DNA of 64,000 nucleotides from Candidatus Electrothrix rattekaaiensis (GCA_032595675.1 JAVQMD010000003.1:124001-188000), one strand, 5' to 3'; shown: positions 19,211 through 27,905, numbered from the stretch's first letter. The notes: generated by a model from the letters alone, not told the origin. A program made the numbers and translations.

Positions 19211-19570
19211 GTGAGAACATCTGTTATTGGTATTACCGCTGCTTGTGTCTTGTTGTTTGCTGCGTCTGCATTTGCAAGTGAAGAAATGGCAGGGCAATAC
19301 GACTGCATGGGATGTCATTCAATAGAAGCCAACGAATCGTTGCCCAAAAAGTATGCTCCCTACTTCAAGGACATTGCGAAAAAATATAAAGAAAAATATA
19401 AAGACGACAATGACAAAGCGTTAGCGTTAATTGAGCAATCAATCCTCCGTGGTAGCCATAACAAATGGGATCGTCCTGTAGATATGAAGTCGCGGGCGGA
19501 AAACGGAAAAACTATAGACGCGGCTCATGCGAAAGAAATGGCTCAATGGATCATGACTCTGGCCGAGTAA
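19211..19570 (+). CDS. Small periplasmic class I c-type cytochrome
   Basis: A 119-aa protein with a signal peptide ending AFAS near residue 23 and one haem-binding motif CMGCH near residue 35. A Met in DMKSR (about 97) or EMAQW near the C-terminus could be the second axial ligand. Such monohaem cytochromes shuttle electrons in the periplasm. Translation starts at GTG, supported by AGGAGGAAG 4-5 nt upstream. It is monocistronic, between a likely promoter and a strong hairpin. Confidence 0.88.
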   Translation: MRTSVIGITAACVLLFAASAFASEEMAGQYDCMGCHSIEANESLPKKYAPYFKDIAKKYKEKYKDDNDKALALIEQSILRGSHNKWDRPVDMKSRAENGKTIDAAHAKEMAQWIMTLAE

Positions 19571-20071
19571 TGCCGTTCTCTGACGTACCCTCGGGTGCGA
19601 ACGGTGTGCGAAAGATGTGAATACGTATGAGGACAGGATGTACCTGTCCTCATACTTGCCAGAGTTGCTCAACCTTCCTTCCTCAACCTTCCTTCCTCAA
19701 ATTCAGTCTCAACCCTTCTTTCGGCTCAAACGCTCTTCAGCCCGACCACCCTCTCTTTACAATATCTTTACAATTTTCAACCGGAACAACACGTTTTCTT
19801 TACATGCTTCAGCTACAGTACAGACAGAGAGCTGGATCACGTTCCTTTGCCGACCCCTCCTCTCAGAAAGAAACATCCTCTTTCCGGCCCTTCCGCCGTT
19901 TTTCCTGCCGGTTGCCCTCCTTTTTTTCCGGCTATGCGGCGGTTGGGTTGGAATTATTACATAGAAGCAGCCAAGGTATCAGTTAAGGTGTACTATGATC
20001 AACAATGAATGCACTGCTCCGAAAATGACGATGTGCATTCCAGAGCCTGCTTCGGCAACTGTTCAAACAGC
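19571..20071. other. Intergenic region cytochrome-export operon
   Basis: About 500 bp. It contains the strong hairpin at 19625-19655 and, just after it, two tandem copies of CAACCTTCCTTCCT (19670-19700). The rest is pyrimidine-rich with no credible gene. The promoter of the downstream export operon should be here but is not obvious. Confidence 0.5.
19625..19655. terminator. Strong hairpin after the cytochrome gene
   Basis: A perfect 13-bp stem (GTATGAGGACAGG with its complement) has a 5-nt loop. No T-run follows, so it is either a weak intrinsic terminator or an mRNA-stabilising 3' end. Confidence 0.6.
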
Positions 20072-21532
20072 ATGAAAAAGCCTCCCCTCAGTTCCGCGCT
20101 CTGCTGCGGTCTTCTTCTCCAGCTCCTGACTGCCTGCACAGTGGTCGGGCCAAACTATCAACAGCCTGCGCTTCACCTGAATGAGCAGTGGAACTCCCCG
20201 CTGCTCAAAGGGTTACAGGCGGAACAGGCAGACCCCCAGCAGCTGGCAAGCTGGTGGGAAGTGCTGGAAGATGAGCAGCTCTCCTCCCTGATTGAACGGG
20301 CTGTTGCGGGCAATCTTGACCTGCAAACCGCAACAGAACGGGTGGAGCAGGCCCGCCTCCAACGAGAAATTCAGACAACAAGCAGGCAGCCTTCCCTGGA
20401 TGCCTCAAGTAATGCGTCCTGGAAGCGTGACGGCAACGACAGTTCCGGCGAAAGCTACGGCACCGGTCTTGATGCGGGCTGGGAAGCGGACCTGTTCGGC
20501 AGCGTTCGCCGCTCCATTGAAGCGGCAGAGGCAGATTTTCAGGCCAGTCAGGAAGACCTGCGGGACGTACTGGTCTCCCTGGTGGCGGAAGTCGCGTTGA
20601 ACTATGTTGATCTGCGCAGCTCCCAGGTACAACTGACCAATGTGCGCAAAAGCCTGGTCATGCAGCGCGAAACCCGGCAGTTGATCCAGTGGCAGTATGA
20701 GGCCGGGCTGGATGATGAGCTGGCCCTGCATCAAGCGCAATATAATCTGGAAAGCTCCGAAGCGCAGATTCCGGCTCTGGAAACCTCCCTTGCCTCCTCC
20801 ATGAACCGGCTGGCAATTCTGCTCGGCAAAGCACCGGGCAGCCTTCAGGCAGCGTTGACAAGAATGCGGCCCATCCCGCAGATCCCGGCAACGCTGGTGA
20901 TCGGTCTGCCTGCTGAGGCCATTCGCCGTCGGCCTGATATCCGTAAGGCGGAAAGCGAGCTGATTGCGCAAACTGCGCGGATCGGGGTGGCAACAGCAGA
21001 GCTGTACCCGAAACTCCGACTCAGCGGGGTCATCGGTATCAACGGGGTATCTGTTGCCCGCTTTGCCGAGAACCTGTTCAGTCCCGCCTTCTGGGCCGAA
21101 CAGGCCGGGCTGAGTGCATCCTGGCATCTGTTTGATGCCGGAGCAATCCGCAAAAACATTCAGGTTCAGACCTCGCAGCAGAAGCAGGCCCTGATCAAAT
21201 ATGAAGCCGCGATACTGGCTGCTCAGGAAGAGATTGAAAATGCCCTGACCGCCTATGTCAACGAACAGGCCAGAAGGGATTCCCTGCTCAGAGCCGTGAA
21301 AGAAGCGCAACAGGCGACTGCGCTGGCAGAGCAAAAATACAAGGCCGGTCTGATTGATTTCACCACGGTGCCAGCAACCCAACGCACCCTGCTTTCCTTT
21401 GAGAATCAGCTGGCAGGCAGTGAAGGCACGATGGCGGCCAATCTCATCCGCCTGTATAAGGCTCTGGGCGGCGGTTGGCCGTGCTGCCCGGAAGAACCTG
21501 CGGATGCAACAACCTTGAAGGAGAAAAGCTGA
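20072..21532 (+). CDS. Outer-membrane efflux lipoprotein (TolC/NodT family)
   Basis: A 486-aa outer-membrane factor. The start at 20072 gives a lipoprotein signal with lipobox LTAC; an upstream in-frame ATG at 20009 would add 21 non-hydrophobic residues. The mature protein begins VVGPNYQQPAL, the usual opening of NodT-type factors, and has two repeated efflux domains with LDAGWEADLFGSVRRSIEAAEADF and FDAGAIRKNIQVQ. It forms the trimeric exit duct for the MacA/MacB-like genes that follow. Its stop TGA overlaps the ATG of the next gene. Confidence 0.92.
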   Translation: MKKPPLSSALCCGLLLQLLTACTVVGPNYQQPALHLNEQWNSPLLKGLQAEQADPQQLASWWEVLEDEQLSSLIERAVAGNLDLQTATERVEQARLQREIQTTSRQPSLDASSNASWKRDGNDSSGESYGTGLDAGWEADLFGSVRRSIEAAEADFQASQEDLRDVLVSLVAEVALNYVDLRSSQVQLTNVRKSLVMQRETRQLIQWQYEAGLDDELALHQAQYNLESSEAQIPALETSLASSMNRLAILLGKAPGSLQAALTRMRPIPQIPATLVIGLPAEAIRRRPDIRKAESELIAQTARIGVATAELYPKLRLSGVIGINGVSVARFAENLFSPAFWAEQAGLSASWHLFDAGAIRKNIQVQTSQQKQALIKYEAAILAAQEEIENALTAYVNEQARRDSLLRAVKEAQQATALAEQKYKAGLIDFTTVPATQRTLLSFENQLAGSEGTMAANLIRLYKALGGGWPCCPEEPADATTLKEKS

Positions 21533-22827
21533 TGAGCGCAAAAGAAACAGCACCGGACATTGCCACAGTCCTGCAATCATCCCATCAAAAAGGCGGAAAA
21601 TGCAGGTTCTGCCTGCTGGTTCTGGTGCTTTGTTGTGCTGCCGGGGCTTTTCTCTATTTTCGCCAGCAGGGATCGGAAGGCGGCGGGCCGGAGATGAGCT
21701 ATAAGACAGAACCGGTGACCGTTGATGATTTGGTCGTTACGGTGACCTCCACCGGAACCCTGCAACCCACCAATGAAGTGGATGTGGGCAGCGAGCTTTC
21801 CGGTAATATCGAGGAGGTGCTGGTGGATTTTAATGATCAGGTAACTGTGGGACAGGTGCTTGCCCGGATGGATGTGTCCAAACTCGAAGCCCAGGTCAAG
21901 CAGACCCAGGCATCTTTGCGGACGGCAAAGGCCAAGGTGGTTCAGGCGCAAGCAACCATCAACGAAACAGCGGTTAAACTTCGTCGGCTGGAAAAGGTCC
22001 GCTCATTAAGCAAGGGCAAACTGCCTGCAAAGGCGGAAATAGACATTGCCGAGGCCGCAGCCGCACGGGCACGGGCAGATAAGAACGGTGCCGATGCCGG
22101 GGTTGCCGAGGTCCAGGCAAGGCTGGATATCACCCTGAACGAACTGGCCAAGGCGGAAATCATCTCGCCGGTCAACGGGATTGTCCTGAGCCGGAACATT
22201 GAAAAGGGTCAGACCGTGGCGGCTTCCTTTTCCGCGCCTGTGCTGTTCAAACTTGCCGAAGATCTGACCAAGATGGAACTGCATGTAGCGGTTGACGAGG
22301 CTGATATCGGCCAGGTCAAGGAAGGACAGGAGGCGACCTTTACCGTTGATGCCTATCCTGAACGTCATTTTTCCGCAGTGATCCGGCAGGTCCGGTTTGC
22401 CTCAACCGTTACCGACGGCGTGGTGACCTACGAAACCGTGCTCATGGTGGATAATACGGATCTGGCCCTCAGACCGGGCATGACCGCAACGGCAGAGATT
22501 GTGGCGCAGAAGGTGGAAAAGGCCCTGACCGTGCCTAATGCGGCCCTGCGTTTCCGTCCGCCGTCCCTAACCAGCAAAAAGGAGCAAAAGCCTTCCCTGT
22601 TAAGTGCTATCATGCCCCGACGACCAAGAAGGGAGCGGCAACGTCCGACCGGGAAAAAGGGGAACGGCCCGGAGAGCGTCTGGGTTCTGCTCAAAGACGG
22701 CCAGACCCGGCAGGTAAAGGTCAAGACCGGCTTCACTAACGGCAGCGGCACCGAGATTCTGGAAGGAGATCTCAGACCGGGAGAATTGGTCATTACAGCC
22801 GCCCTGAGCGGCGGAAAAACACGATGA
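21532..22827 (+). CDS. MacA-like periplasmic adaptor protein
   Basis: A 431-aa membrane fusion protein with one N-terminal membrane segment (about 22-42). Biotinyl-lipoyl halves follow (ELSGNIEEVLVDFNDQVTVGQVLARMD and AEIISPVNGIVLSRNIEKGQTV) around an alpha hairpin (about 110-190). Beta-barrel and membrane-proximal domains complete it, with a basic Arg/Lys-rich loop near 365-385. The start at 21532 overlaps the preceding stop and has AAGGAG upstream. It couples the MacB ABC transporter to the outer-membrane duct. Confidence 0.92.
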   Translation: MSAKETAPDIATVLQSSHQKGGKCRFCLLVLVLCCAAGAFLYFRQQGSEGGGPEMSYKTEPVTVDDLVVTVTSTGTLQPTNEVDVGSELSGNIEEVLVDFNDQVTVGQVLARMDVSKLEAQVKQTQASLRTAKAKVVQAQATINETAVKLRRLEKVRSLSKGKLPAKAEIDIAEAAAARARADKNGADAGVAEVQARLDITLNELAKAEIISPVNGIVLSRNIEKGQTVAASFSAPVLFKLAEDLTKMELHVAVDEADIGQVKEGQEATFTVDAYPERHFSAVIRQVRFASTVTDGVVTYETVLMVDNTDLALRPGMTATAEIVAQKVEKALTVPNAALRFRPPSLTSKKEQKPSLLSAIMPRRPRRERQRPTGKKGNGPESVWVLLKDGQTRQVKVKTGFTNGSGTEILEGDLRPGELVITAALSGGKTR

Positions 22828-23522
22828 GTGCCCCGCTCATCAGCCTTCGAGATATCACCAAAGCCTACGGCATCGGTCAGGCCCGAACCTATGCCCTGCA
22901 CGGGGTGGATCTGGATATCGGCAAGGGCGATTTTGTTGCCATCATGGGACCGAGCGGTTCCGGCAAATCCACCTGCATGAATATCCTCGGCTGTCTGGAT
23001 ACGCCCACCTCGGGTCAATACCGTTTTGACGGCGTAGAGGTCAGCGACCTGACCCGTAAGCAGCGGGCCATGCTCCGCCGTTTTTATCTCGGCTTTATCT
23101 TCCAGGGCTTCAACCTGCTCAACCGGACCTCGGCCCAGGAAAATGTTGAACTCCCGCTGGTGTACCGGGGCACTCCGGGCCGTCAACGGCGGCAGATGGC
23201 CCGCCATGCCCTGAAGGTCGTGGGGCTGGAAGGCCGGGAATCGCACACACCGGGTGAACTTTCCGGGGGCCAGCAGCAGCGGGTGGCTATTGCCCGGGCC
23301 ATTGTCGCTGATCCCTCGGTGCTTTTTGCCGACGAACCCACCGGCAACCTGGACACCTCGCGCAGTCATGAGATTATGGAGCTGCTGGTCGGCCTGAATC
23401 AGGAAAAAGGCATCACCATTGTCATGGTCACCCATGAACCGGAGATGGCCGAGTATACCAAGAGGACTATCCGTTTTGTTGACGGCAAGGTGGCATCTGA
23501 TGCCGGAAAGGAGGAAGGCTGA
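22824..23522 (+). CDS. MacB/LolD-type ABC transporter ATPase
   Basis: A 232-aa ATPase subunit with Walker [10 protein letters not shown] (about 42-50), signature [14 protein letters not shown] (about 146) and Walker [10 protein letters not shown]. The pattern is typical of the MacB/LolD/FtsE class, which drives periplasmic mechanotransmission rather than membrane transit. It overlaps the adaptor gene by 4 bp and abuts the permease gene, so the pump ATPase and permease are separate chains here rather than fused as in E. coli MacB. Confidence 0.95.
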   Translation: MSAPLISLRDITKAYGIGQARTYALHGVDLDIGKGDFVAIMGPSGSGKSTCMNILGCLDTPTSGQYRFDGVEVSDLTRKQRAMLRRFYLGFIFQGFNLLNRTSAQENVELPLVYRGTPGRQRRQMARHALKVVGLEGRESHTPGELSGGQQQRVAIARAIVADPSVLFADEPTGNLDTSRSHEIMELLVGLNQEKGITIVMVTHEPEMAEYTKRTIRFVDGKVASDAGKEEG

Positions 23523-24725
23523 ATGTTCCTGAAAATGATCCTGCTCGCCCTGCGCGACATCCGGCGCAATGTCATGCGCTCTGTCCTGACCGTGCTTGGT
23601 ATTATCATCGGCGTGGCCGCCGTTATCACCCTGGTCACCATCGGCAACGGCACCACGGCCCAGGTTACCGGCCAGATCGCGGCAATGGGCACAAACGTTC
23701 TGATGCTCTCACCGGGTCAGCACCGGGGGCCGTCCCATGATTCAGCACCTAAGTTCAACCTGCGGGATGTCCAGGCTATCCGCAAGGAGATTATTTCGCT
23801 GAATGGGGTCGCTCCGGTCTGCTCCGCCAGCACAACCGCTGTGGCGGGAAACCGCAACTGGTCCACCGGCATAACCGGTACCAGCAGCGATTTTTTCACG
23901 GTACGCAACTGGGAAATTGAGAGCGGCAGGATCTTTGAACCGGCGGAAGAACTGGGCGGCAAGGCGGTCTGCGTCATTGGGCAGACAGTGAACAAAAATC
24001 TCTTTCCTGGCGAAGACCCGGTGGGTAGGAGTATCCGCTTAGGCAAGGTCTCCTGTAAGGTGATCGGCCTGCTCCGGGAAAAGGGCCAGTCCAGCATGGG
24101 CCGGGATCAGGACGACCTGATCATCATGCCCCTGCCCGCAGTGCAGCGCAGATTCACCGGCAACCGGGATGTCTCCTCGATTCAGCTTTCGGTGATGGAT
24201 GGATTATCAACGGAAAAGATTGCCGACGACCTGCGGGCCTTGCTACGCAAACGCCGCCATCTGTCGGAAAATGAAGAGGATAATTTCAGCATCAGAGACA
24301 CCAAGGAGCTGGCCGCCATGCTCACCGGCACCACCAAGACCATGACCACCCTGCTCAGTTCAGTGGCTGCGGTCAGCCTGCTGGTGGGCGGCATCGGTAT
24401 TATGAACATCATGCTGGTCTCCGTGACCGAACGCACCCGAGAGATCGGCATCCGCCTAGCTATCGGGGCTTTTGAACACGAGGTACTGCTCCAGTTCCTG
24501 ACCGAAGCGGTGGTGCTCTCCTCCTTCGGCGGCATCTTCGGAATCATTCTGGCCCTGGGCGCATCCTTCGGCCTCACACATCTAATGGAAATTCCCTTTA
24601 TCCCGGATCTGAAGATCATCGGCATTGCCTTCCTGTTCTCCGCTGCTGTCGGGGTGGTGTTCGGGTATTTTCCGGCTTTGAAGGCTGCCCGGCTTGATCC
24701 TATTGATGCGTTAAGGCATGAGTGA
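23523..24725 (+). CDS. MacB-type ABC transporter permease
   Basis: A 400-aa permease with the FtsX/MacB layout: one N-terminal membrane helix (about 18-40), a large periplasmic MacB-core domain, and three C-terminal helices (about 275-300, 325-350, 360-385). GGIGIMNIMLVSVTERTREIGIRLAIGA is the conserved cytoplasmic coupling segment after the second helix. It completes the tripartite exporter; the exported molecule cannot be deduced. Its last 34 bp and the next 3 bp recur at 27044-27080. Confidence 0.94.
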   Translation: MFLKMILLALRDIRRNVMRSVLTVLGIIIGVAAVITLVTIGNGTTAQVTGQIAAMGTNVLMLSPGQHRGPSHDSAPKFNLRDVQAIRKEIISLNGVAPVCSASTTAVAGNRNWSTGITGTSSDFFTVRNWEIESGRIFEPAEELGGKAVCVIGQTVNKNLFPGEDPVGRSIRLGKVSCKVIGLLREKGQSSMGRDQDDLIIMPLPAVQRRFTGNRDVSSIQLSVMDGLSTEKIADDLRALLRKRRHLSENEEDNFSIRDTKELAAMLTGTTKTMTTLLSSVAAVSLLVGGIGIMNIMLVSVTERTREIGIRLAIGAFEHEVLLQFLTEAVVLSSFGGIFGIILALGASFGLTHLMEIPFIPDLKIIGIAFLFSAAVGVVFGYFPALKAARLDPIDALRHE

Positions 24726-24727
24726 GG
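24691..24727. repeat. 37-bp direct repeat, left copy (end of macB-like permease gene)
   Basis: Identical over 37 bp to 27044-27080. This copy covers the last 11 permease codons, the TGA stop and two further bases. The bases just outside the repeat differ on both sides. Confidence 0.95.
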
Positions 24728-24792
24728 TTGGAATGAACGGACAGAAGCCGGTGGTATGCCGAAGCGAGTGATCTTGCATAATCTCTTTACAG

Positions 24793-24820
24793 GAGATATA
24801 ATCAATATACGATGTATCTC
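24793..24820. promoter_or_regulatory. Possible operator of the toxin-antitoxin pair
   Basis: GAGATA and TATCTC are an inverted pair separated by 16 AT-rich bases, about 30 bp before the antitoxin start. DinJ/RelB antitoxins commonly repress their own promoter through such inverted repeats. The site is short, so the call is tentative. Confidence 0.35.
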
Positions 24821-24850
24821 AAAAGATAGAAAACAGAAAGAGGTTGTATT

Positions 24851-25129
24851 ATGTCGGCAACAACTATGGTGCATGTTCGTGTGGATAAGAAAATGAAGGC
24901 GCAGGCCACGGAAACACTGTCCGCAATGGGGCTTTCCATGTCCGATGCTGTCCGCGTTTTCCTGACCCATGTGGTTGCGGAGCAGCGGATACCTTTTACA
25001 GTACGGGTGCCGAACTCGGAAACCAGAGAGGCTATGGCGGAGGCGGATGAGCTTGCTCAAGCGCATCACGCCCGTTTTTCCGATCCTGAAGAATTATTTG
25101 AGAGCCTTGAAAAAAACAGCGGCGAGTAA
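24851..25129 (+). CDS. RelB/DinJ-family antitoxin
   Basis: A 92-aa protein with the RelB/DinJ ribbon-helix-helix N-terminus (VHVRVDKKMKAQATETLSAM, then GLSMSDAVRVFLTHVV). A charged C-terminal half would wrap and neutralise the toxin. AGAGG lies before the ATG. The next gene overlaps its 3' end by about 23 bp, the usual antitoxin-toxin arrangement. The pair lies just after the macB-like gene, within the segment bounded by the 37-bp repeats. Confidence 0.92.
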   Translation: MSATTMVHVRVDKKMKAQATETLSAMGLSMSDAVRVFLTHVVAEQRIPFTVRVPNSETREAMAEADELAQAHHARFSDPEELFESLEKNSGE

Positions 25130-25430
25130 GCGGGCGATTTTGCCCCGCGCGGCGGATTACACGAAAAAGTTCCTTAAAGACTGGACTCGGCTGTCACGTT
25201 CAGGCCGATATGATATGAATCGCCTCAAAGAGGCTATGTTGCTCCTGATCAGGAATGATGCTCCGTTGGGAAAAGAGTGGCTTGACCATGCTCTGACCGG
25301 AAATTGGGCAGGATATCGTGAATGTCATATCGGCGGTGATTTTCTTTTGATCTATCGGCTTGATGACAGCAGAACGCACGGTATAGTATTTTTTGTTCGA
25401 GCCGGTACCCATTCAGAGCTTTTCGGGTAA
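25107..25430 (+). CDS. YafQ-family mRNA interferase toxin
   Basis: About 107 aa of RelE/YafQ fold, which cleaves mRNA on the ribosome. The active-site region is complete: DHALTGNWAGYRECHIGGDF holds the catalytic His and Asp residues, LLIYRL follows, and the C-terminus is RAGTHSELFG with the last catalytic His. The frame is open further upstream, but that part lies in the antitoxin gene. TTG at 25107, 23 bp inside the antitoxin gene, is the most plausible start and gives a normal toxin length. The module appears intact. Confidence 0.9.
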   Translation: MKKTAASKRAILPRAADYTKKFLKDWTRLSRSGRYDMNRLKEAMLLLIRNDAPLGKEWLDHALTGNWAGYRECHIGGDFLLIYRLDDSRTHGIVFFVRAGTHSELFG

Positions 25431-25484
25431 GTCGAGAACAGGGCATGAAAAGCACCGTAAATGTGGTACGGCCCCTGATTACGC

Positions 25485-26909
25485 TTATTGGGTGGAGGTG
25501 GTGCGCTGTTGGGCCAGCTTGTCCAGCCATTGCTGCACCTTCTTGGCATCGGGGGAACTTATTTCCTGAAACAGGACCAGACTTTTTTTGTGCATTTCCT
25601 CTGCCCGGTCAAGCTCGCCACGTTTTTCATACAAGAATCCCATATTACCATACTGCTTCGCCATGCCTTCCTTGCTGCCCAAGGCTTCGTTGATTTCCAG
25701 AGCTTTCCTATACATCTGCTCTGCTTGGTCAAGCTCACCGCTAGCTGCGTATAGATTACCCAAGCTGCCGTATATGTTCGACAATATCTTTTTATCTCCC
25801 AATAACCGACTCATTTCGAGAGCTTTTATGTACAACTGTTCAGCTTGATTGAGATCACCGCGCATGTTGCATACAATGCCAAGATTGACGTAGGTTTTCG
25901 CTGTATTGCGCTTGTCTCCTAAAGCCTGACTCATTTCAAGTCCTTTCCTGTACCATTGCTCCGCCTGATCAAGATTGCCACGCTTTGCGTACATAGTACC
26001 CAAATTAATGCAGGCTCTCATCATAGCTTTCTTGTCTCCCAAGGATTGGCTTGTTGCAAGGACAGCTTTGTATAACTGCTCCGCTTTGTCTAATTCGCCG
26101 CGAATCAAATATACAGTGCCTAGGTTGATGTTCGCACAAGCTGTGCCTTCCTTACACCCAGAGTGCTTATTGATTTCAAGAGCTTTCTTATACATCTGCT
26201 CCGCTTGGTTAAGCGCACCGGTGCGCGTCAACAAAAGCCCCAAATGATTCCAGCCATCCGCATTGTCCGGGTCAAGCTCCACTGCCTTTTGGTAGGCAGT
26301 CAAGGCTGCCTTGGTGTCGTTCATATAGGCCAATGCGCCCAAAGATCGAGCCGCTTCTGCGGCTTCCTTGTATGCCTGTTTCCCTTCCTCCTCCTTTCTT
26401 TTGGAGAAATCAACAAGAAGGGCCTTGGCTTGCTCCCCATTGCCCCGCCTCATAGCCTCCAATGCCTGCTGTTTCATTTTGGCAGAGGCATCGGTTTTGA
26501 TTACTGTAGCAACTGCTTCTGTCAGCGAGTTGAGCTGCTGATCTTTCGTCTCTATCTGCTGATCTTTTGCCTTGAGCTGCTCCTGAAGAAAGTATTGCTC
26601 TGCTACCTGTCTCTGGTTGATTGCTCGTAATTGCTCTACTTCCTTTTGCAACTGTTTCGCTTCTGCGTCTATATAGCTATTCCATGCTACCAACCCAAAA
26701 CCCGCCAACAGCAGCACCAAGGCCAACCAGAACCCGTAGCGGAGAAAGAGCCTGATGATCAAGGCACTGTCTTTCTTCGTCGCCTGGGCCAGCAACCCGG
26801 ACTTCATGAGCTGCCAGTGAATCCCGTAAGCCAGCATCAGCACAAAGCCCGCCAGCACCAGCGGGTTTGTCAGATACGGGGCAACCTTGTCAAAGCCTGT
26901 GATATTCAT
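25485..26909 (-). CDS. Membrane-anchored TPR protein, paralog 2
   Basis: A 474-aa paralog of the protein at 16652-17923. The first ~75 residues (two membrane segments) are nearly identical also at DNA level. The adjoining coiled coil is longer here (KEVEQLRAINQRQVAEQY, then KAKDQQIETKDQQLNSL). About seven 40-residue TPRs follow to the end. The central TPRs have diverged much more than in paralog 1. ATG at 26909 matches the paralog start. A TTGACA-17-TACGCT promoter lies about 70 bp upstream. The function is unknown; the constant anchor with variable repeats suggests a family with changing binding partners. Confidence 0.8.
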   Translation of the reverse strand: MNITGFDKVAPYLTNPLVLAGFVLMLAYGIHWQLMKSGLLAQATKKDSALIIRLFLRYGFWLALVLLLAGFGLVAWNSYIDAEAKQLQKEVEQLRAINQRQVAEQYFLQEQLKAKDQQIETKDQQLNSLTEAVATVIKTDASAKMKQQALEAMRRGNGEQAKALLVDFSKRKEEEGKQAYKEAAEAARSLGALAYMNDTKAALTAYQKAVELDPDNADGWNHLGLLLTRTGALNQAEQMYKKALEINKHSGCKEGTACANINLGTVYLIRGELDKAEQLYKAVLATSQSLGDKKAMMRACINLGTMYAKRGNLDQAEQWYRKGLEMSQALGDKRNTAKTYVNLGIVCNMRGDLNQAEQLYIKALEMSRLLGDKKILSNIYGSLGNLYAASGELDQAEQMYRKALEINEALGSKEGMAKQYGNMGFLYEKRGELDRAEEMHKKSLVLFQEISSPDAKKVQQWLDKLAQQRTTSTQ

Positions 26910-26977
26910 GGTTCTGCTCAATGCTCCTCAGGTCAAGGGTAACTGCTTTATGTAACTGCGAAAAAGACGCAAAGGTC

Positions 26978-27006
26978 AGCGTAGGACAGCGGAGGGGCTT
27001 TGTCAA
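26978..27006 (-). promoter_or_regulatory. Sigma70-like promoter of TPR paralog 2
   Basis: TTGACA (27001-27006) and TACGCT (26978-26983) on the minus strand are 17 bp apart. It is the same promoter as that of HU/DUF4469 paralog 1, inside the shared 52-bp leader. ATCGG elements lie just upstream (27013, 27031), perhaps the stump of an array. Confidence 0.6.
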
Positions 27007-27043
27007 GCGGAATATCGGCGGCAAGGGCGCATCGGCACAGGCT

Positions 27044-27080
27044 GGCTTGATCCTATTGATGCGTTAAGGCATGAGTGAGG
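27044..27080. repeat. 37-bp direct repeat, right copy
   Basis: A perfect copy of 24691-24727, the tail of the macB-like permease gene with its stop codon, now without the rest of the gene. Together the two copies bracket 2.3 kb holding the toxin-antitoxin pair and TPR paralog 2. Confidence 0.95.
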
Positions 27081-27081
27081 A

Positions 27082-27156
27082 ATGAATGAGTCATCTGCCT
27101 TCGTTGCATGCAAGCAAGACCTACGCGGCTTCATTAGAGAGACAGAAACAATATGA
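27082..27156 (+). CDS. Tiny ORF 1 with AFVAxKQDL motif
   Basis: A 24-aa frame beginning MNESSAFVACKQDLRG. GTGAGGA, the end of the 37-bp repeat, lies just before its ATG and may serve as its ribosome binding site. Its stop overlaps the ATG of the next small ORF. It shares AFVAxKQDL with that ORF's C-terminus. It may be a gene fragment; function unknown. Confidence 0.3.
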   Translation: MNESSAFVACKQDLRGFIRETETI

Positions 27157-27284
27157 CAAATGTCCGTAATGTATTCATCGGCCTAACGCTAAGATGCGCA
27201 GATCTGTTTAAGAACAACGAAATCAGCCAAGTTGAGAATGCGTTGTTCGCTTTCGTTGCACTCAAGCAAGACCTTCTTGGCTGA
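27153..27284 (+). CDS. Tiny ORF 2 with AFVAxKQDL motif
   Basis: A 43-aa frame beginning MTNVRNVFIGLTLRCADLF and ending AFVALKQDLLG. It overlaps ORF 1 by 4 bp. The DNA of the shared motif (27099-27121 and 27247-27273) is an imperfect repeat. Translational coupling is possible, but nothing shows that it is expressed. Confidence 0.35.
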   Translation: MTNVRNVFIGLTLRCADLFKNNEISQVENALFAFVALKQDLLG

Positions 27285-27308
27285 TTGATTGACATCACAG
27301 CGGGTTAT

Positions 27309-27905
27309 TTAATTCCAGCAGTTGCCGGACTGGTCATTAATAGAGACCCAGAAGCGGCGTTCATTATTAACATTCCCGTAAGCATACCAAGCCCAGCCTC
27401 CTGATGATAAGGAACTTGTCAAAGGCCAAGTATCGCCATAATATTTCTCCGATCCCATCCCTTTGATGTACTTTCCATCGTGAAACTCTGCCATGCGATA
27501 ACCTTCTCCCAAGGCCATTGCGCATGCAGTATTCGCCGCCTTAAGGCTCTCTATCGTTTTCCCCTGCATCGGTTCTGTCAAGCCTATCCTTCCGCCTGCC
27601 CATCCGCGATAATACGCTGCAGGCATTGCATGTGCTTGGCCTGTCATTGCATAGTTAGGGCGAGGACTCTCGTCTGGTTTGATGCATAAGATCGGCAAAG
27701 CGACTGAACAGCTCGTGTCTCCTTTTATCGGATCACACTGCTTTTTCCCTTCGATCTGAGGTTTACCGGCGCAGGCTACCAGATCAATCTCATGTTGATT
27801 ATCATGCGCAGCTACTCCCCAAGTCATCCCCTTTCTGTCATTCTCAGCAGCACAGGGGTATGCACAGAGAAGCATCATTGCAATCCAAATCCATTTTATA
27901 CTCAT
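27309..27905 (-). CDS. Exported protein of unknown function
   Basis: A 198-aa protein starting at 27905, with AAGGAAG just upstream. The signal peptide covers about residues 1-19 and ends PCAA. Several Cys suggest disulfides in the periplasm or outside. The C-terminal 90 residues contain ANTACAMALGEGYRMAEFHDG, a Trp/Tyr-rich stretch and RFWVSINDQSGNCWN at the very end, a compact domain style seen in secreted proteins that I cannot name. It lies between TPR paralog 2 and the palindromic array, with no clear operon partner. Confidence 0.6.
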   Translation of the reverse strand: MSIKWIWIAMMLLCAYPCAAENDRKGMTWGVAAHDNQHEIDLVACAGKPQIEGKKQCDPIKGDTSCSVALPILCIKPDESPRPNYAMTGQAHAMPAAYYRGWAGGRIGLTEPMQGKTIESLKAANTACAMALGEGYRMAEFHDGKYIKGMGSEKYYGDTWPLTSSLSSGGWAWYAYGNVNNERRFWVSINDQSGNCWN

